This document shows, one piece after another, positions 56,153-64,000 of a stretch of 64,000 nucleotides of DNA (positions within the stretch are counted from its first letter, which is position 1; the number at the start of each line of letters is the position of its first letter). Both the position numbers and the translations under genes were made by a program. Where the stretch lies: NCBI RefSeq assembly GCF_002770725.1, contig NZ_NQVN01000001.1, forward strand, positions 496,001-560,000, in the 5' to 3' direction. A model generated the notes under the pieces. It was not told the DNA's origin, ran no database searches, and saw only the letters and a program-made list of their open reading frames with translations. This stretch comes from Pleomorphomonas carboxyditropha (GTDB taxonomy: Bacteria > Pseudomonadota > Alphaproteobacteria > Rhizobiales > Pleomorphomonadaceae).

Positions 56153-58859
56153 GCCGTTCCTTCTTGCCGAGCACCACGGCGCGCGCCGCCGCGAGGCGGG
56201 CGATCGGCATGCGGAACGGCGAGCAGGACACGTAGGCGAGGCCCGCCTCCTCGCAGAAGGCGATCGACGCCGGATCGCCGCCGTGCTCGCCGCACATGCC
56301 GAGACCGATGTCGGGCCGCGACTTGCGCCCGCGCTCGATGGCGATGCGGATCAGCTCGCCGACGCCGTCGCGGTCGATGCTGACGAAGGGATCGCGGGCG
56401 AGCACGCCCTTCTGCAGGTAGGTCGGCAGGAAGGAGGCGGCGTCGTCGCGGCTGATGCCGAAGGTGGTCTGGGTGAGGTCGTTGGTGCCGAAGGAGAAGA
56501 AGGCGGCCGACTGGGCGATGTCCTCGGCCATCAGCGCGGCGCGCGGCAGCTCGATCATCGTGCCGACCTGGTAGTTCACCGGCTGACCGGCCGTCTCCGA
56601 CACCTCGACGGCGACGCGGGCGATGATCGACTTGACGTAGTCGAGTTCCTTGCGGGCGGCGACCAGCGGCACCATGATCTCCGGCACGACCGGCCGGCCG
56701 AGCTTTTCCGCCGCGGCGATGGTGGCCTCGAAGATGGCGCGCGCCTGCACCTCGGCGATCTCCGGGAAGGAGACGGCGAGGCGGCAGCCGCGATGGCCGA
56801 GCATCGGATTGTATTCCTCGAGATTGGCGATGCGGCGGCGCAGCACGTCCGGCGCCACGCCGGCCGTCCGGGCCAGCTCGGCCACCTCGCGCTCGGTGCG
56901 CGGCAGGAATTCGTGCAGCGGCGGGTCGAGCAGGCGGATGCACACCGGCCGGCCTTCCATGATCTCGAACAGCTCGGCGAAATCCTGCCGCTGCATCGGC
57001 AGGATCTTTTCGAGCGCCGCGCGGCGGCTTTCCGGCGTCTCGGCGAGAATCATCTCGCGCACGGCGGAAATGCGCGAATTCTCGAAGAACATGTGCTCGG
57101 TGCGGCAGAGACCGATGCCTTGGGCGCCGAACTGGCGGGCTATGCGCGCCTCGGTGGGCGTCTCGGCGTTGGCGCGCACCTCGAGGCGGCGGATGGCGTC
57201 GGCCCAGGTCATGATCTCGGCGAAGGGGCCGGACAGCTCCGGCTCCTTCATCGGCACGCGGCCGGCCATGATCTGGCCGGACGAGCCGTCGATGGTGATG
57301 ACGTCGCCGGTCCGCAGCTCGCGCTTGCCGACGGTGATGATGCCGGCCACCGGATCGGCCTTGAGGGCGCTGACGCCGACCACGCAGGGCTTGCCGAGGC
57401 CGCGGGCGATGACGGCGGCGTGCGAGGTCATGCCGCCGCGGGCGGTGACGACGCCGACCGCCGAATGCATGCCGTGCACGTCGTCGGGGCTGGTCTCGGC
57501 GCGCACGAGAATGACCTTGATGCCCCGCTGGCGGGCCTTTTCGGCCTGCTCGGAGTTGAAGGCGATCTCGCCGACGGCGGCGCCGGGGGAGGCCGGCAGG
57601 CCGGTGGCCAGGATGTCGCGCGGCGCGTCGGCCTCGATGGTCGGATGCAGGAGCTGTTCGAGCGACGACGGATCGATGCGCTCGACCGCTTCCTCGCGGC
57701 TGATCAGCCCCTCGTTGGCCATGTCGACGGCGATCTTGAGCGCCGCCTCGACGGTGCGGCGGCCGGAGCGGGTCTGCAGCATCCACAGCTTGCCGCGCTC
57801 GATGGTGAATTCGAGGTCCTGAATGTCCTTGAAATGCCGCTCCAGCTTCTGGCAGTAATCGATGAACTCGCGGTAGGTCTCGGGCATCAGCGCTTCGAGC
57901 GACGGCCGGTCGGAGCGGCTGGCGAGGCGGGCTGTCTCGGTGATGTCCTGCGGCGTCCTGAGGCCGGCCACCACCTCCTCGCCCTGGGCATTGAGCAGGA
58001 ATTCGCCGTAGAGCTGCCGCTCGCCGGTGGATGGATTGCGCGTGAAGGCGACGCCGGTCGCCGAGCGCTCGTCCATGTTGCCGAACACCATGGCCTGGAC
58101 GTTGACGGCGGTGCCGGAGTTCGAGGAAATGCCGTGCAGCTTGCGGAAGGTGACGGCGCGGCTGTTGCTCCACGAGCCGAACACGGCGCCGATGGCGCCC
58201 CAGAGCTGCTCGAGCGGCTCGAGCGGGAACGGCGTGCCGGTCTCGTCGGCGATCAGCTCCTTGAAGCCGGCGATCACCTTGCGCCACTCGCCGGCGGTGA
58301 GCTCGGTGTCGTTGAAGTAGCCCTCGCGCTCCTTGAGGTCGTCGAGGATCTCCTCGAAGGCCTGGCCGTCGACGCCCATCACGACGTCGCCGAACATCTG
58401 GATGAAGCGGCGGTAGCTGTCGAGCGCGAAGCGCGCGTCGCCGGATTCGGCGGCCAGCGCCTCGACGGTCACGTCGTTGAGGCCGAGGTTGAGCACCGTG
58501 TCCATCATGCCCGGCATGGCGGCAAGCGCGCCGGAGCGGACCGACACCAGGAGCGGCTTTTCGGGATGGCCGAACGAGCGGCCGGTGCGCCGGCTGAGCA
58601 GATCGAGCGCGGCGTTGACCTGGCGCTCCAGATCGAGCGGATAGCGGTGGTCGTTGGCGTAATAGTGCCGGCAAACCTCGGTGGTGATGGTGAAGCCGGG
58701 CGGCACCGGCAGGCCGAGGCTGGCCATTTCCGCGAGATTGGCGCCCTTGGTGCCGAGCAGATGCCGCAGACGGATGCCGCCGTCCGCCACGCCCTCGCCG
58801 AAGCTGTAAACCCACGTCGGCATGCTGCCGCTTTCCAGTTGCGTGTCGCGAGTGTCCAT
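56142..58859 (-). CDS. ppdK: Pyruvate phosphate dikinase
   Basis: Interconverts pyruvate + ATP + phosphate and PEP + AMP + pyrophosphate. 905 residues: ATP-grasp domain at the N-terminus (GAKGANLAEMASLGLPVPPGF region near 50), the phosphohistidine domain with GGMTSHAAVIARGLGKPCV near 470, and the C-terminal PEP-binding barrel with MFFENSRI and CGEHGGDP. ATG at 58859 chosen for its AGGCAGG-type ribosome site; the family start would be the ATG at 58823 (MPTWVYSFGEG), also plausible. Unlike most rhizobia there is no glyS nearby. Links to the pyruvate node served by the pdh operon. Confidence 0.95.
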   Translation of the reverse strand: MDTRDTQLESGSMPTWVYSFGEGVADGGIRLRHLLGTKGANLAEMASLGLPVPPGFTITTEVCRHYYANDHRYPLDLERQVNAALDLLSRRTGRSFGHPEKPLLVSVRSGALAAMPGMMDTVLNLGLNDVTVEALAAESGDARFALDSYRRFIQMFGDVVMGVDGQAFEEILDDLKEREGYFNDTELTAGEWRKVIAGFKELIADETGTPFPLEPLEQLWGAIGAVFGSWSNSRAVTFRKLHGISSNSGTAVNVQAMVFGNMDERSATGVAFTRNPSTGERQLYGEFLLNAQGEEVVAGLRTPQDITETARLASRSDRPSLEALMPETYREFIDYCQKLERHFKDIQDLEFTIERGKLWMLQTRSGRRTVEAALKIAVDMANEGLISREEAVERIDPSSLEQLLHPTIEADAPRDILATGLPASPGAAVGEIAFNSEQAEKARQRGIKVILVRAETSPDDVHGMHSAVGVVTARGGMTSHAAVIARGLGKPCVVGVSALKADPVAGIITVGKRELRTGDVITIDGSSGQIMAGRVPMKEPELSGPFAEIMTWADAIRRLEVRANAETPTEARIARQFGAQGIGLCRTEHMFFENSRISAVREMILAETPESRRAALEKILPMQRQDFAELFEIMEGRPVCIRLLDPPLHEFLPRTEREVAELARTAGVAPDVLRRRIANLEEYNPMLGHRGCRLAVSFPEIAEVQARAIFEATIAAAEKLGRPVVPEIMVPLVAARKELDYVKSIIARVAVEVSETAGQPVNYQVGTMIELPRAALMAEDIAQSAAFFSFGTNDLTQTTFGISRDDAASFLPTYLQKGVLARDPFVSIDRDGVGELIRIAIERGRKSRPDIGLGMCGEHGGDPASIAFCEEAGLAYVSCSPFRMPIARLAAARAVVLGKKERLSN

Positions 58860-58928
58860 GACCTGCCTATAACACGGAAACCCGGCGTGCGCGTCCGTTG
58901 AGACGCTCAATCGTTTCGCCGGCGCAGG

Positions 58929-59456
58929 CTACGGCGCCGCTTCGATCTCCAGGGCGAAAGGCGTGCCCTCGAAGGCATCGGCGCCGCGGCCGATGGCGTC
59001 GATCGCCGCCACCATGCGGCCGTCGCGGCCGAGCAGGCGGTCGGCGATCTCGACGATGCGGCGGTTGGGCGTCGCCGACGGCGCGCGCTGGCGAAGAAGG
59101 GCGGCCAGGGCGGCCTCGTCGCGCCAGGGGTTGAGGGCCGAGACCAGCGTATAGGCGGCGGCGGTGGAGCGGGAGATGCCGGCGAAGCAGTGGACGACGA
59201 GCGGCGTCGTCCGATCCCAGTCGTTCACCCATTCCAGCATCTGCGCCACATGCGTGTCGCCGGGCGGCGTCATGCCCTCGACCGTCTCGACGATGTCGTG
59301 CATGGCCAGGAAAAGGTGGTTTTGGTGGCCGATCGTCGCCGGCAGGCGCATCGGCGTGCCGGCATTGATCAGCGTGATGACGTGACGGGCGCCGGTGAGC
59401 GCCACCGTCTCTTCGAGCTTGGTGAGGGAGCAGACGTGGATGGTCGCGGCGGTCAT
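58929..59456 (-). CDS. Tyrosine phosphatase family protein
   Basis: A 175-residue protein with the cysteine-dependent phosphatase loop HCFAGISRS (Cys-x5-Arg) near residue 90, preceded by a conserved aspartate-rich helix and followed by AAAYTLVSALNPWRDEAAL. It belongs to the dual-specificity-like phosphatases seen in rhizobia; the substrate is unknown. Start overlaps the end of the HD gene by four bases (ATGA). Last gene of the ygfZ-HD-phosphatase operon; ppdK follows on the same strand after 69 bases. Confidence 0.85.
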   Translation of the reverse strand: MTAATIHVCSLTKLEETVALTGARHVITLINAGTPMRLPATIGHQNHLFLAMHDIVETVEGMTPPGDTHVAQMLEWVNDWDRTTPLVVHCFAGISRSTAAAYTLVSALNPWRDEAALAALLRQRAPSATPNRRIVEIADRLLGRDGRMVAAIDAIGRGADAFEGTPFALEIEAAP

Positions 59457-60073
59457 CGCTGGCTTTCGAGCTGTTGGAATCGGTCGAGAAAGGCGTCCTC
59501 CGCCGAGACGGTCGGCAGCGGATCGAGGCCGAGCACCGGGCCGGCCGGCGTCTGGCGGCCGATGCCCCGGGGAACGCCGAAGATACGCTTCGCCTCCTCG
59601 GCGGTGAAGCCGGCGAGTTCCACCGCCTCGAAATAGGCCGATATCAGGTCGGCCTTCTTGGCGAGCTTCCTGAGGCGCTCGGTGTCGTATGTCTCCAGCC
59701 CGAAGCGGCGGTGGATGGCGTCGGCAAGGCGCTTCTCGACCGTCTTGTAGTCGCCGCCCATCACCGCCTTGAACGGCGAGATCATGTCGCCGATCACATA
59801 TTCCGGGGCGTCGTGCAGCAGCACGACGAGGCGCTGACAGACGCTGAGCCCCGGTTCGAGCAGGCCGGCGATGTCCTCGACGACGAGGCAGTGCTGGGCG
59901 ACGGAAAAGGCGTGATCGCCGACGGTCTGGCCGTTCCAGCGGGCGACGCGGGCGAGCCCGTGGGCGATGTCGGATATCTCGACATCGAGCGGCGAGGGAT
60001 CGAGAAGGTCGAGCCGCCGTCCCGACAGCATGCGCTGCCAGGCACGGGGCGGTGAGCCGGCTTTGTCGGCCAT
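59453..60073 (-). CDS. HD-domain hydrolase (YfbR-like)
   Basis: A 206-residue metal-dependent phosphohydrolase. The HD motif metals are visible: VGDHAFSVAQHCLV, LLHDAPEYVIGDMISPFK and a distal aspartate in KKADLISAYFEAVEL. The HDAPEY and IGDM motifs resemble YfbR-type 5'-deoxynucleotidases, so a dNMP or nucleotide substrate is likely. ATG at 60073; five bases after ygfZ and overlapping the phosphatase gene. Confidence 0.88.
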   Translation of the reverse strand: MADKAGSPPRAWQRMLSGRRLDLLDPSPLDVEISDIAHGLARVARWNGQTVGDHAFSVAQHCLVVEDIAGLLEPGLSVCQRLVVLLHDAPEYVIGDMISPFKAVMGGDYKTVEKRLADAIHRRFGLETYDTERLRKLAKKADLISAYFEAVELAGFTAEEAKRIFGVPRGIGRQTPAGPVLGLDPLPTVSAEDAFLDRFQQLESQR

Positions 60074-60078
60074 GGATG

Positions 60079-60966
60079 TCAGTCGTCCGGTCCGGATGCG
60101 TCCGGTTTTGGGGTGCCTGGGTTCGGGGTCTCCGGCCAGCCGTAGTCGGCCCAGGCGGGAAGCGCAACCGAAACCGGCAGGCCGTCCACCGTGACGGCCT
60201 CGCCCGCCGCCAGCGCGTCGCGGACGCGGTCGAGCCTCAGGACGGCGATGCCGCGCATTCCGCTCGCCGAGCCGAGGTGGCCGGCGACCCGGCCGCCGAT
60301 CAGGATCTCGGTGCCGGCCGGCGGCAAGTCCGCCTCGGCCGAAAGCACCACCGGCCGGCGGCGGGCGGTGCCGCGATAGCGCATGCGGCTCACCACCTCC
60401 TGGCCGACGTAGCAGCCCTTGTCGAAGTCGACGCCGTTGAGGCTGTCCATGGCGAGGTCGTGCGGGAAGGCGTCGAGCAGCGGCAGGTCGGCGCCGGCTT
60501 CCGGAATGCCGAGCGCAACGCGATGGGCCTGCCACCTGGCCTCGTCGGCGTCGGGGACGACCGATCCCTCGGCGGCGTAGAGGCGCCAGCCGAGGCCGGG
60601 ATGGCGGGGATCGGTGGCGAGGAGGCCGGCGGCGGCCGGCGGCGTGCCCGTGCCGGCGTAGACGACCAGCGGCGAATCTCCGACCGTCACGTCGGCGCGC
60701 AGCTTGAACATGGTCAGCCGCTTGCGCAGCTCGGCGGCGCCGACGGCCGGCGCGTCGAGCAGAAATCCGCCATTTTCCTGTCGGACAACGAGAAAATCCG
60801 AAATGATCTTGCCCTGCGGGGTCAGGAGCGCGCCGAAGGCGGCGGTTCGTTCGCCGGCGACGTCGGTCTTCTGTGTAATCATACGATCGAGAAACCCGGA
60901 GGCCTCTGGACCGGCGACTTCAACGAGGCTACGGCTTTCGAGGCGGCAGAGGAAGGAATCGGCCAT
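60079..60966 (-). CDS. ygfZ: Folate-binding protein YgfZ
   Basis: A tetrahydrofolate-dependent helper for repair or maturation of iron-sulfur enzymes, 295 residues. The GcvT-like fold carries the signature KGCYVGQEVVSRMRYRG near residue 195 with the functional cysteine. ATG at 60966 follows GGAAAG. First gene of a leftward operon with the HD hydrolase and tyrosine phosphatase. The divergent AsmA-like gene starts about 150 bases away. Confidence 0.95.
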   Translation of the reverse strand: MADSFLCRLESRSLVEVAGPEASGFLDRMITQKTDVAGERTAAFGALLTPQGKIISDFLVVRQENGGFLLDAPAVGAAELRKRLTMFKLRADVTVGDSPLVVYAGTGTPPAAAGLLATDPRHPGLGWRLYAAEGSVVPDADEARWQAHRVALGIPEAGADLPLLDAFPHDLAMDSLNGVDFDKGCYVGQEVVSRMRYRGTARRRPVVLSAEADLPPAGTEILIGGRVAGHLGSASGMRGIAVLRLDRVRDALAAGEAVTVDGLPVSVALPAWADYGWPETPNPGTPKPDASGPDD

Positions 60967-61116
60967 GTCGGATCTTTCCGTTCGTGTCGGCGCGTGATCA
61001 CTACGTAGTTTCCGATTGGTAGCCGGCTGCCGGAGTCGAGGCAAGCCTGCCGCCACCGCCAACGATGATTCCGGTCCGGCGCCGCGCCGGCCAGGTTCGA
61101 TCAGGGAGGACGCGAC

Positions 61117-64000
61117 ATAGCGGGGACCGGCATCGACGGACAGAAACCGAACGGCCGAACGCGCTGGTGGAAGCACGCCCTCCGGTTCGCGGTGATTTTG
61201 CTCGCCGTCACCGGCATCGCCGTCTCGTTTCTGGCCTGGCGCCTGTTGCAGGGGCCGCTGTTCCTGCCGTTTCTGGCCAGCCGGATCGAGGCGATCATGA
61301 CGGCCGACGCGGACGGCGCCGTCGTCACCATCGGCCTTGCCGGCTTCGAGATCGCCGACGACCTCAATCCCGAACTGGTCATTCGCGACATTCGGCTGGA
61401 GCGGCCGAACGATGTCGTGGTGTCGGTCAACGAGATGCGCGTCGCCGCCCGCTGGCCGGCGCCGACCGCCAACGTCATCCCCGTCGACGGCGTGATGCTG
61501 GACCACGTTCTGGTCAGCGACATCGGCCCGGAATCGAAGCTGCCGCCGCTCGACCGCGTGATCATGGCGGTGCGCCGGGCGGTCGAGGAAAACGGTCTGC
61601 GCTTCTTCGAGATCCGGTCCTTCGGCTTCGGCGTCGAACGACCGGGAAAGGCCCGGCGCGATATCGTGTCCGACGTATCGGTGACCGGCAGCGTCCGCGA
61701 CGGCCGCGTCATCGAGGCGCAGGCGATCGGCCTTGGCGCCAGCGGCGCCGTTTCGGTGCGGCTCGCCGCCGATCTGCCGGCGCCTGGCGCCCCGATCGTC
61801 GTCAACGGCGAGACCCGCGGCTTCGACCTCGCCGACATCGCCTCGGCGGCGGGCCGCGACGATCTCGACCTGTCGGGCACGTTCGGGCTGACCGGCGCCG
61901 TCACCGTCGACCCCGAAAAGGGCCTGACCGCCGCCGGCTGGCAGGTGACGCTCGGCCCGTCGCTGCATGTCGGCGACAGCGATCTCGATGCGCTCGCAGC
62001 CCCCGTCCGGCTCGACTTTACCTGGAACCCGGAGAAGCGGGCGATATCGGTCAACCCGTCGCCGGTCGTCCTCAGCAGCGGCTATCTGCTCGTCCATGGC
62101 GAGGTGGTGCCGCCCCGCGATGCCAACCAGCTCTGGACCTTCGACGTGGCGCTCGAAGGCCAGGACGTGCTGAGCGGCATTCGCACCACCGAAGGGCGGG
62201 TGGCCGGCAGCTACGACGCCAAGGCGGCGCTGTTCGTCATGGACGACATGCACGTCGAGGGCGCCGGCATCAGCTTCACGGCGGCGGCGCGGGCGTCGCA
62301 CCGGGACGGCGGCTCCTTCGCCGTCCTGTCGGGCGTATCGCCGCGCCTGCCGGCCGCCGCGCTCAAGGTGCTCTGGCCCACGACGGTGGCGCCCGAGGTT
62401 CGCGACTGGGTCGGCAAGCACATCCATTCCGGGCTGATTTCCAACGCCACGGTGGACCTCTCCGTGCGCGGCGACCGGATGGCGGGCGGCAGCGTCGTGC
62501 CGGACGCGACCATCGCCTTCGATTTCTCCGAGGGCGCCTTCATGCCGTTCGACGGCGCGCCGCTGATCCACGATGCGATCGGGCGCGGCAAGCTTTCCGG
62601 CAACCGCTTCGAGATCGCCGTCGACAGCGGCTGGGTCGATCTCGGGGACGGGCGGCGCCTCGACATGGGGCCGTCCACCTTTGTGGTGCCCGCCGTCGAC
62701 GCCAAGGTGCCGGACGGCGAGGTGACGTTGCGACTGTCCGGCCCGGCGGCGGCCGGCATCGCCCTGTGGAACCGCCTGCCGTTCGCCGAGGCGGCCGATT
62801 TTTCGCCGGATCCCGCCGACGTCGCCGGCGACGTGAAGGCCGACCTGTCGATCCGCCTGCCGCTCGCCGACGACATAGCCGACACCGATATCGTCTATAA
62901 CGGCCGGATCGACCTTTCCGGCTTCGATCCGGGCACGCCGATCAACGGCCGGGCGGTGAAGCGGGGCAACCTGTCGATCGAGCTCAGCGACGGAACGGCG
63001 CATGTCAGCGGCAAGGCGCTGATCGACGGCGCGCCGGCCGATGTTTTCCTGACGCGGCCGCTGTCCGGCGAGGGCGAGGCGAAGTCGGTGGTGAAGCTCG
63101 ATCTCGACGCCGCCGCCATCAAGGGCTACGGCCTCGATCTCGGCGATATGCTCGACGGCGTCGTTTCGGTGGAGATGACCGACAACGGAGCGTCGCGCCA
63201 TGTGTCGGTCAACCTCGCCAAGGCGGACGTCAACCTGCCGCTGGTCGGCTTCCGCAAGCCAGCCGGCAAGCCGGGCACGCTGGCCTTCGATCTGTCGGCC
63301 CGGTCGGGCGGTACCGCCGTCACCAACCTTGCCCTGAAGGCGGGCGCGGCCGAGGTCGAAGGCCAGGTCAGCCTCGACGGCAATGGCGACTTCGTCGGCG
63401 CCAACCTCACGAAGTTCAATTTCTCGGCCGCCGATCGTCTGGCCCTCAAGGCATCGGCGGGCGACGGCGCTCTCAAGGTCACCGTCAACGGCTCCCGGCT
63501 CGATGCGCGCTCGCTGGTGGGCAGCCTTCTGCGCCGGACCACCGGCACCGGCATTCCCGGCGACATGGCGCTCGATCTTTCCGCCGCCATCGCCAACGTG
63601 TCCGGCGAAGGGGGCGAGCAGCTCGATGGGCTCAATCTCTCGTCGGCGATCTCGGGAGGCAGGATCAATAATCTGTCGCTGACGGTGCAGACGTCGGGCG
63701 GCGGCTCGGCGTCGGCGACGCTGCAGCCCGGCGCGCGGGGACGGGATCTCAAGGTTGAGGCCGGCGAAGTCGGGCGCATTCTGCGCTTTCTCGGCGTCTA
63801 CCGGCGCGTCTACGGCGGGCGCGCCACGCTCGCCGGCGTTATCGACGACAGCGGCATCCTCACGGCCGGCATCGACGGCAACCACTGGAAGGTGGTGGAG
63901 GAGCCGGCGCTGGCGCAGCTCTCCACCGCCTCGCGCAACGGCCCGACCGAGGGCTTGTCGACGGCCGACATCGGCCGGCTGATCTTCGACGTCAAGTTCG
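61117..64000 (+). CDS. AsmA/YhdP-like DUF3971 envelope protein, 3' end outside window
   Basis: A large protein (961 residues visible) of the AsmA/YhdP group, thought to bridge the inner and outer membranes in phospholipid transport. One membrane helix lies near residues 25-45 (FAVILLAVTGIAVSFLAW); the rest is beta-rich repeats such as DVVVSVNEMRVAARW and GGRINNLSLTVQTSG, with no stop before the window end. No ATG, GTG or TTG starts the frame before the membrane helix. An ATA at 61117 stands six bases after a perfect AGGGAGGA and would give a normal basic leader; the first GTG (61192) falls inside the helix. Rare ATA initiation or a one-base sequence error for ATG are both possible. Divergent from ygfZ. 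Confidence 0.82.
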   Translation, partial: MAGTGIDGQKPNGRTRWWKHALRFAVILLAVTGIAVSFLAWRLLQGPLFLPFLASRIEAIMTADADGAVVTIGLAGFEIADDLNPELVIRDIRLERPNDVVVSVNEMRVAARWPAPTANVIPVDGVMLDHVLVSDIGPESKLPPLDRVIMAVRRAVEENGLRFFEIRSFGFGVERPGKARRDIVSDVSVTGSVRDGRVIEAQAIGLGASGAVSVRLAADLPAPGAPIVVNGETRGFDLADIASAAGRDDLDLSGTFGLTGAVTVDPEKGLTAAGWQVTLGPSLHVGDSDLDALAAPVRLDFTWNPEKRAISVNPSPVVLSSGYLLVHGEVVPPRDANQLWTFDVALEGQDVLSGIRTTEGRVAGSYDAKAALFVMDDMHVEGAGISFTAAARASHRDGGSFAVLSGVSPRLPAAALKVLWPTTVAPEVRDWVGKHIHSGLISNATVDLSVRGDRMAGGSVVPDATIAFDFSEGAFMPFDGAPLIHDAIGRGKLSGNRFEIAVDSGWVDLGDGRRLDMGPSTFVVPAVDAKVPDGEVTLRLSGPAAAGIALWNRLPFAEAADFSPDPADVAGDVKADLSIRLPLADDIADTDIVYNGRIDLSGFDPGTPINGRAVKRGNLSIELSDGTAHVSGKALIDGAPADVFLTRPLSGEGEAKSVVKLDLDAAAIKGYGLDLGDMLDGVVSVEMTDNGASRHVSVNLAKADVNLPLVGFRKPAGKPGTLAFDLSARSGGTAVTNLALKAGAAEVEGQVSLDGNGDFVGANLTKFNFSAADRLALKASAGDGALKVTVNGSRLDARSLVGSLLRRTTGTGIPGDMALDLSAAIANVSGEGGEQLDGLNLSSAISGGRINNLSLTVQTSGGGSASATLQPGARGRDLKVEAGEVGRILRFLGVYRRVYGGRATLAGVIDDSGILTAGIDGNHWKVVEEPALAQLSTASRNGPTEGLSTADIGRLIFDVKF

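Noticed and set aside
61065-62900. A rightward 611-codon frame in the AsmA-like region.
   Set aside because: It is out of phase with the frame that carries a membrane helix and beta-repeat protein sequence through to the window end; its own translation is Arg/Gly-rich shadow.
60079-63885. A leftward open frame of 1,268 codons joining ygfZ to sequence antisense to the AsmA-like gene.
   Set aside because: Only the last 295 codons match a protein family (YgfZ). The rest is antisense to a clearly coding rightward frame.

Overview
The window reads as a stretch of chromosome from a GC-rich alphaproteobacterium, most likely of the order Hyphomicrobiales (Rhizobiales). The evidence is gene content and order: a nifR3/dusB-ntrB-ntrC operon plus a separate ntrY-ntrX pair, a pyruvate dehydrogenase operon whose E1-beta subunit carries its own lipoyl domain, a fused ispDF gene, a pyrB gene overlapping a pseudo-dihydroorotase, fabG-acpP-fabF-mltG, and palindromic intergenic repeats of the rhizobial type. 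A genus cannot be fixed from the sequence alone. Coding density is high and nearly all of it is chromosomal core. No tRNA, rRNA or CRISPR array was recognised.

Layout. 0-6 kb: glyA, pbpC, a zinc/iron-type cation efflux protein with an enlarged C-terminus, and kdsD. 6.3-11.3 kb: the nitrogen-related two-component pair ntrY-ntrX, a DUF930-like envelope protein and the divisome protein ftsB. 11.5-17 kb: the complete pyruvate dehydrogenase operon (pdhA, pdhB, pdhC, lpdA), preceded by a clear dyad operator candidate. 17-23.3 kb: the least-understood part, with a soluble chemoreceptor-like protein, an unusual AroE relative, and a three-gene module (TelA-like helical protein, one-pass membrane protein, coiled-coil protein with a glycine tail) bordered and interrupted by palindromic repeats. 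23.5-28.4 kb: lipA, a COQ10-type protein, small membrane proteins and transporters, and a divergent aldo-keto reductase/LysR pair. 28.4-33.5 kb: ispDF, then dusB-ntrB-ntrC. 33.6-37.5 kb: accessory regulators beside their probable targets. 37.5-42.2 kb: mltG, fabF, acpP, fabG, leftward. 43.4-53.7 kb: a long leftward block of RNase R, a degenerate GGDEF protein, topA, dprA, plsY, pseudo-dihydroorotase and pyrB. 53.9-55 kb: a Doc/AbrB-type toxin-antitoxin pair next to a decayed IS256-family transposase, the only clear mobile-element trace. 55-64 kb: an AbrB-family membrane protein, ppdK, an operon of ygfZ, an HD hydrolase and a tyrosine phosphatase, and a large AsmA/YhdP-like envelope protein that runs off the window.

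The genes link in several ways. LipA makes the lipoyl groups used by PdhB and PdhC. PpdK and pyruvate dehydrogenase both act at the pyruvate node. NtrBC and NtrYX form two parallel nitrogen/redox phosphorelays that lie about 20 kb apart here although they often adjoin in relatives. KdsD, PlsY, FabF/AcpP/FabG, MltG, PbpC and the AsmA-like protein all serve the envelope. The strongest candidate for something undescribed is the three-gene module at 19.6-23.3 kb.
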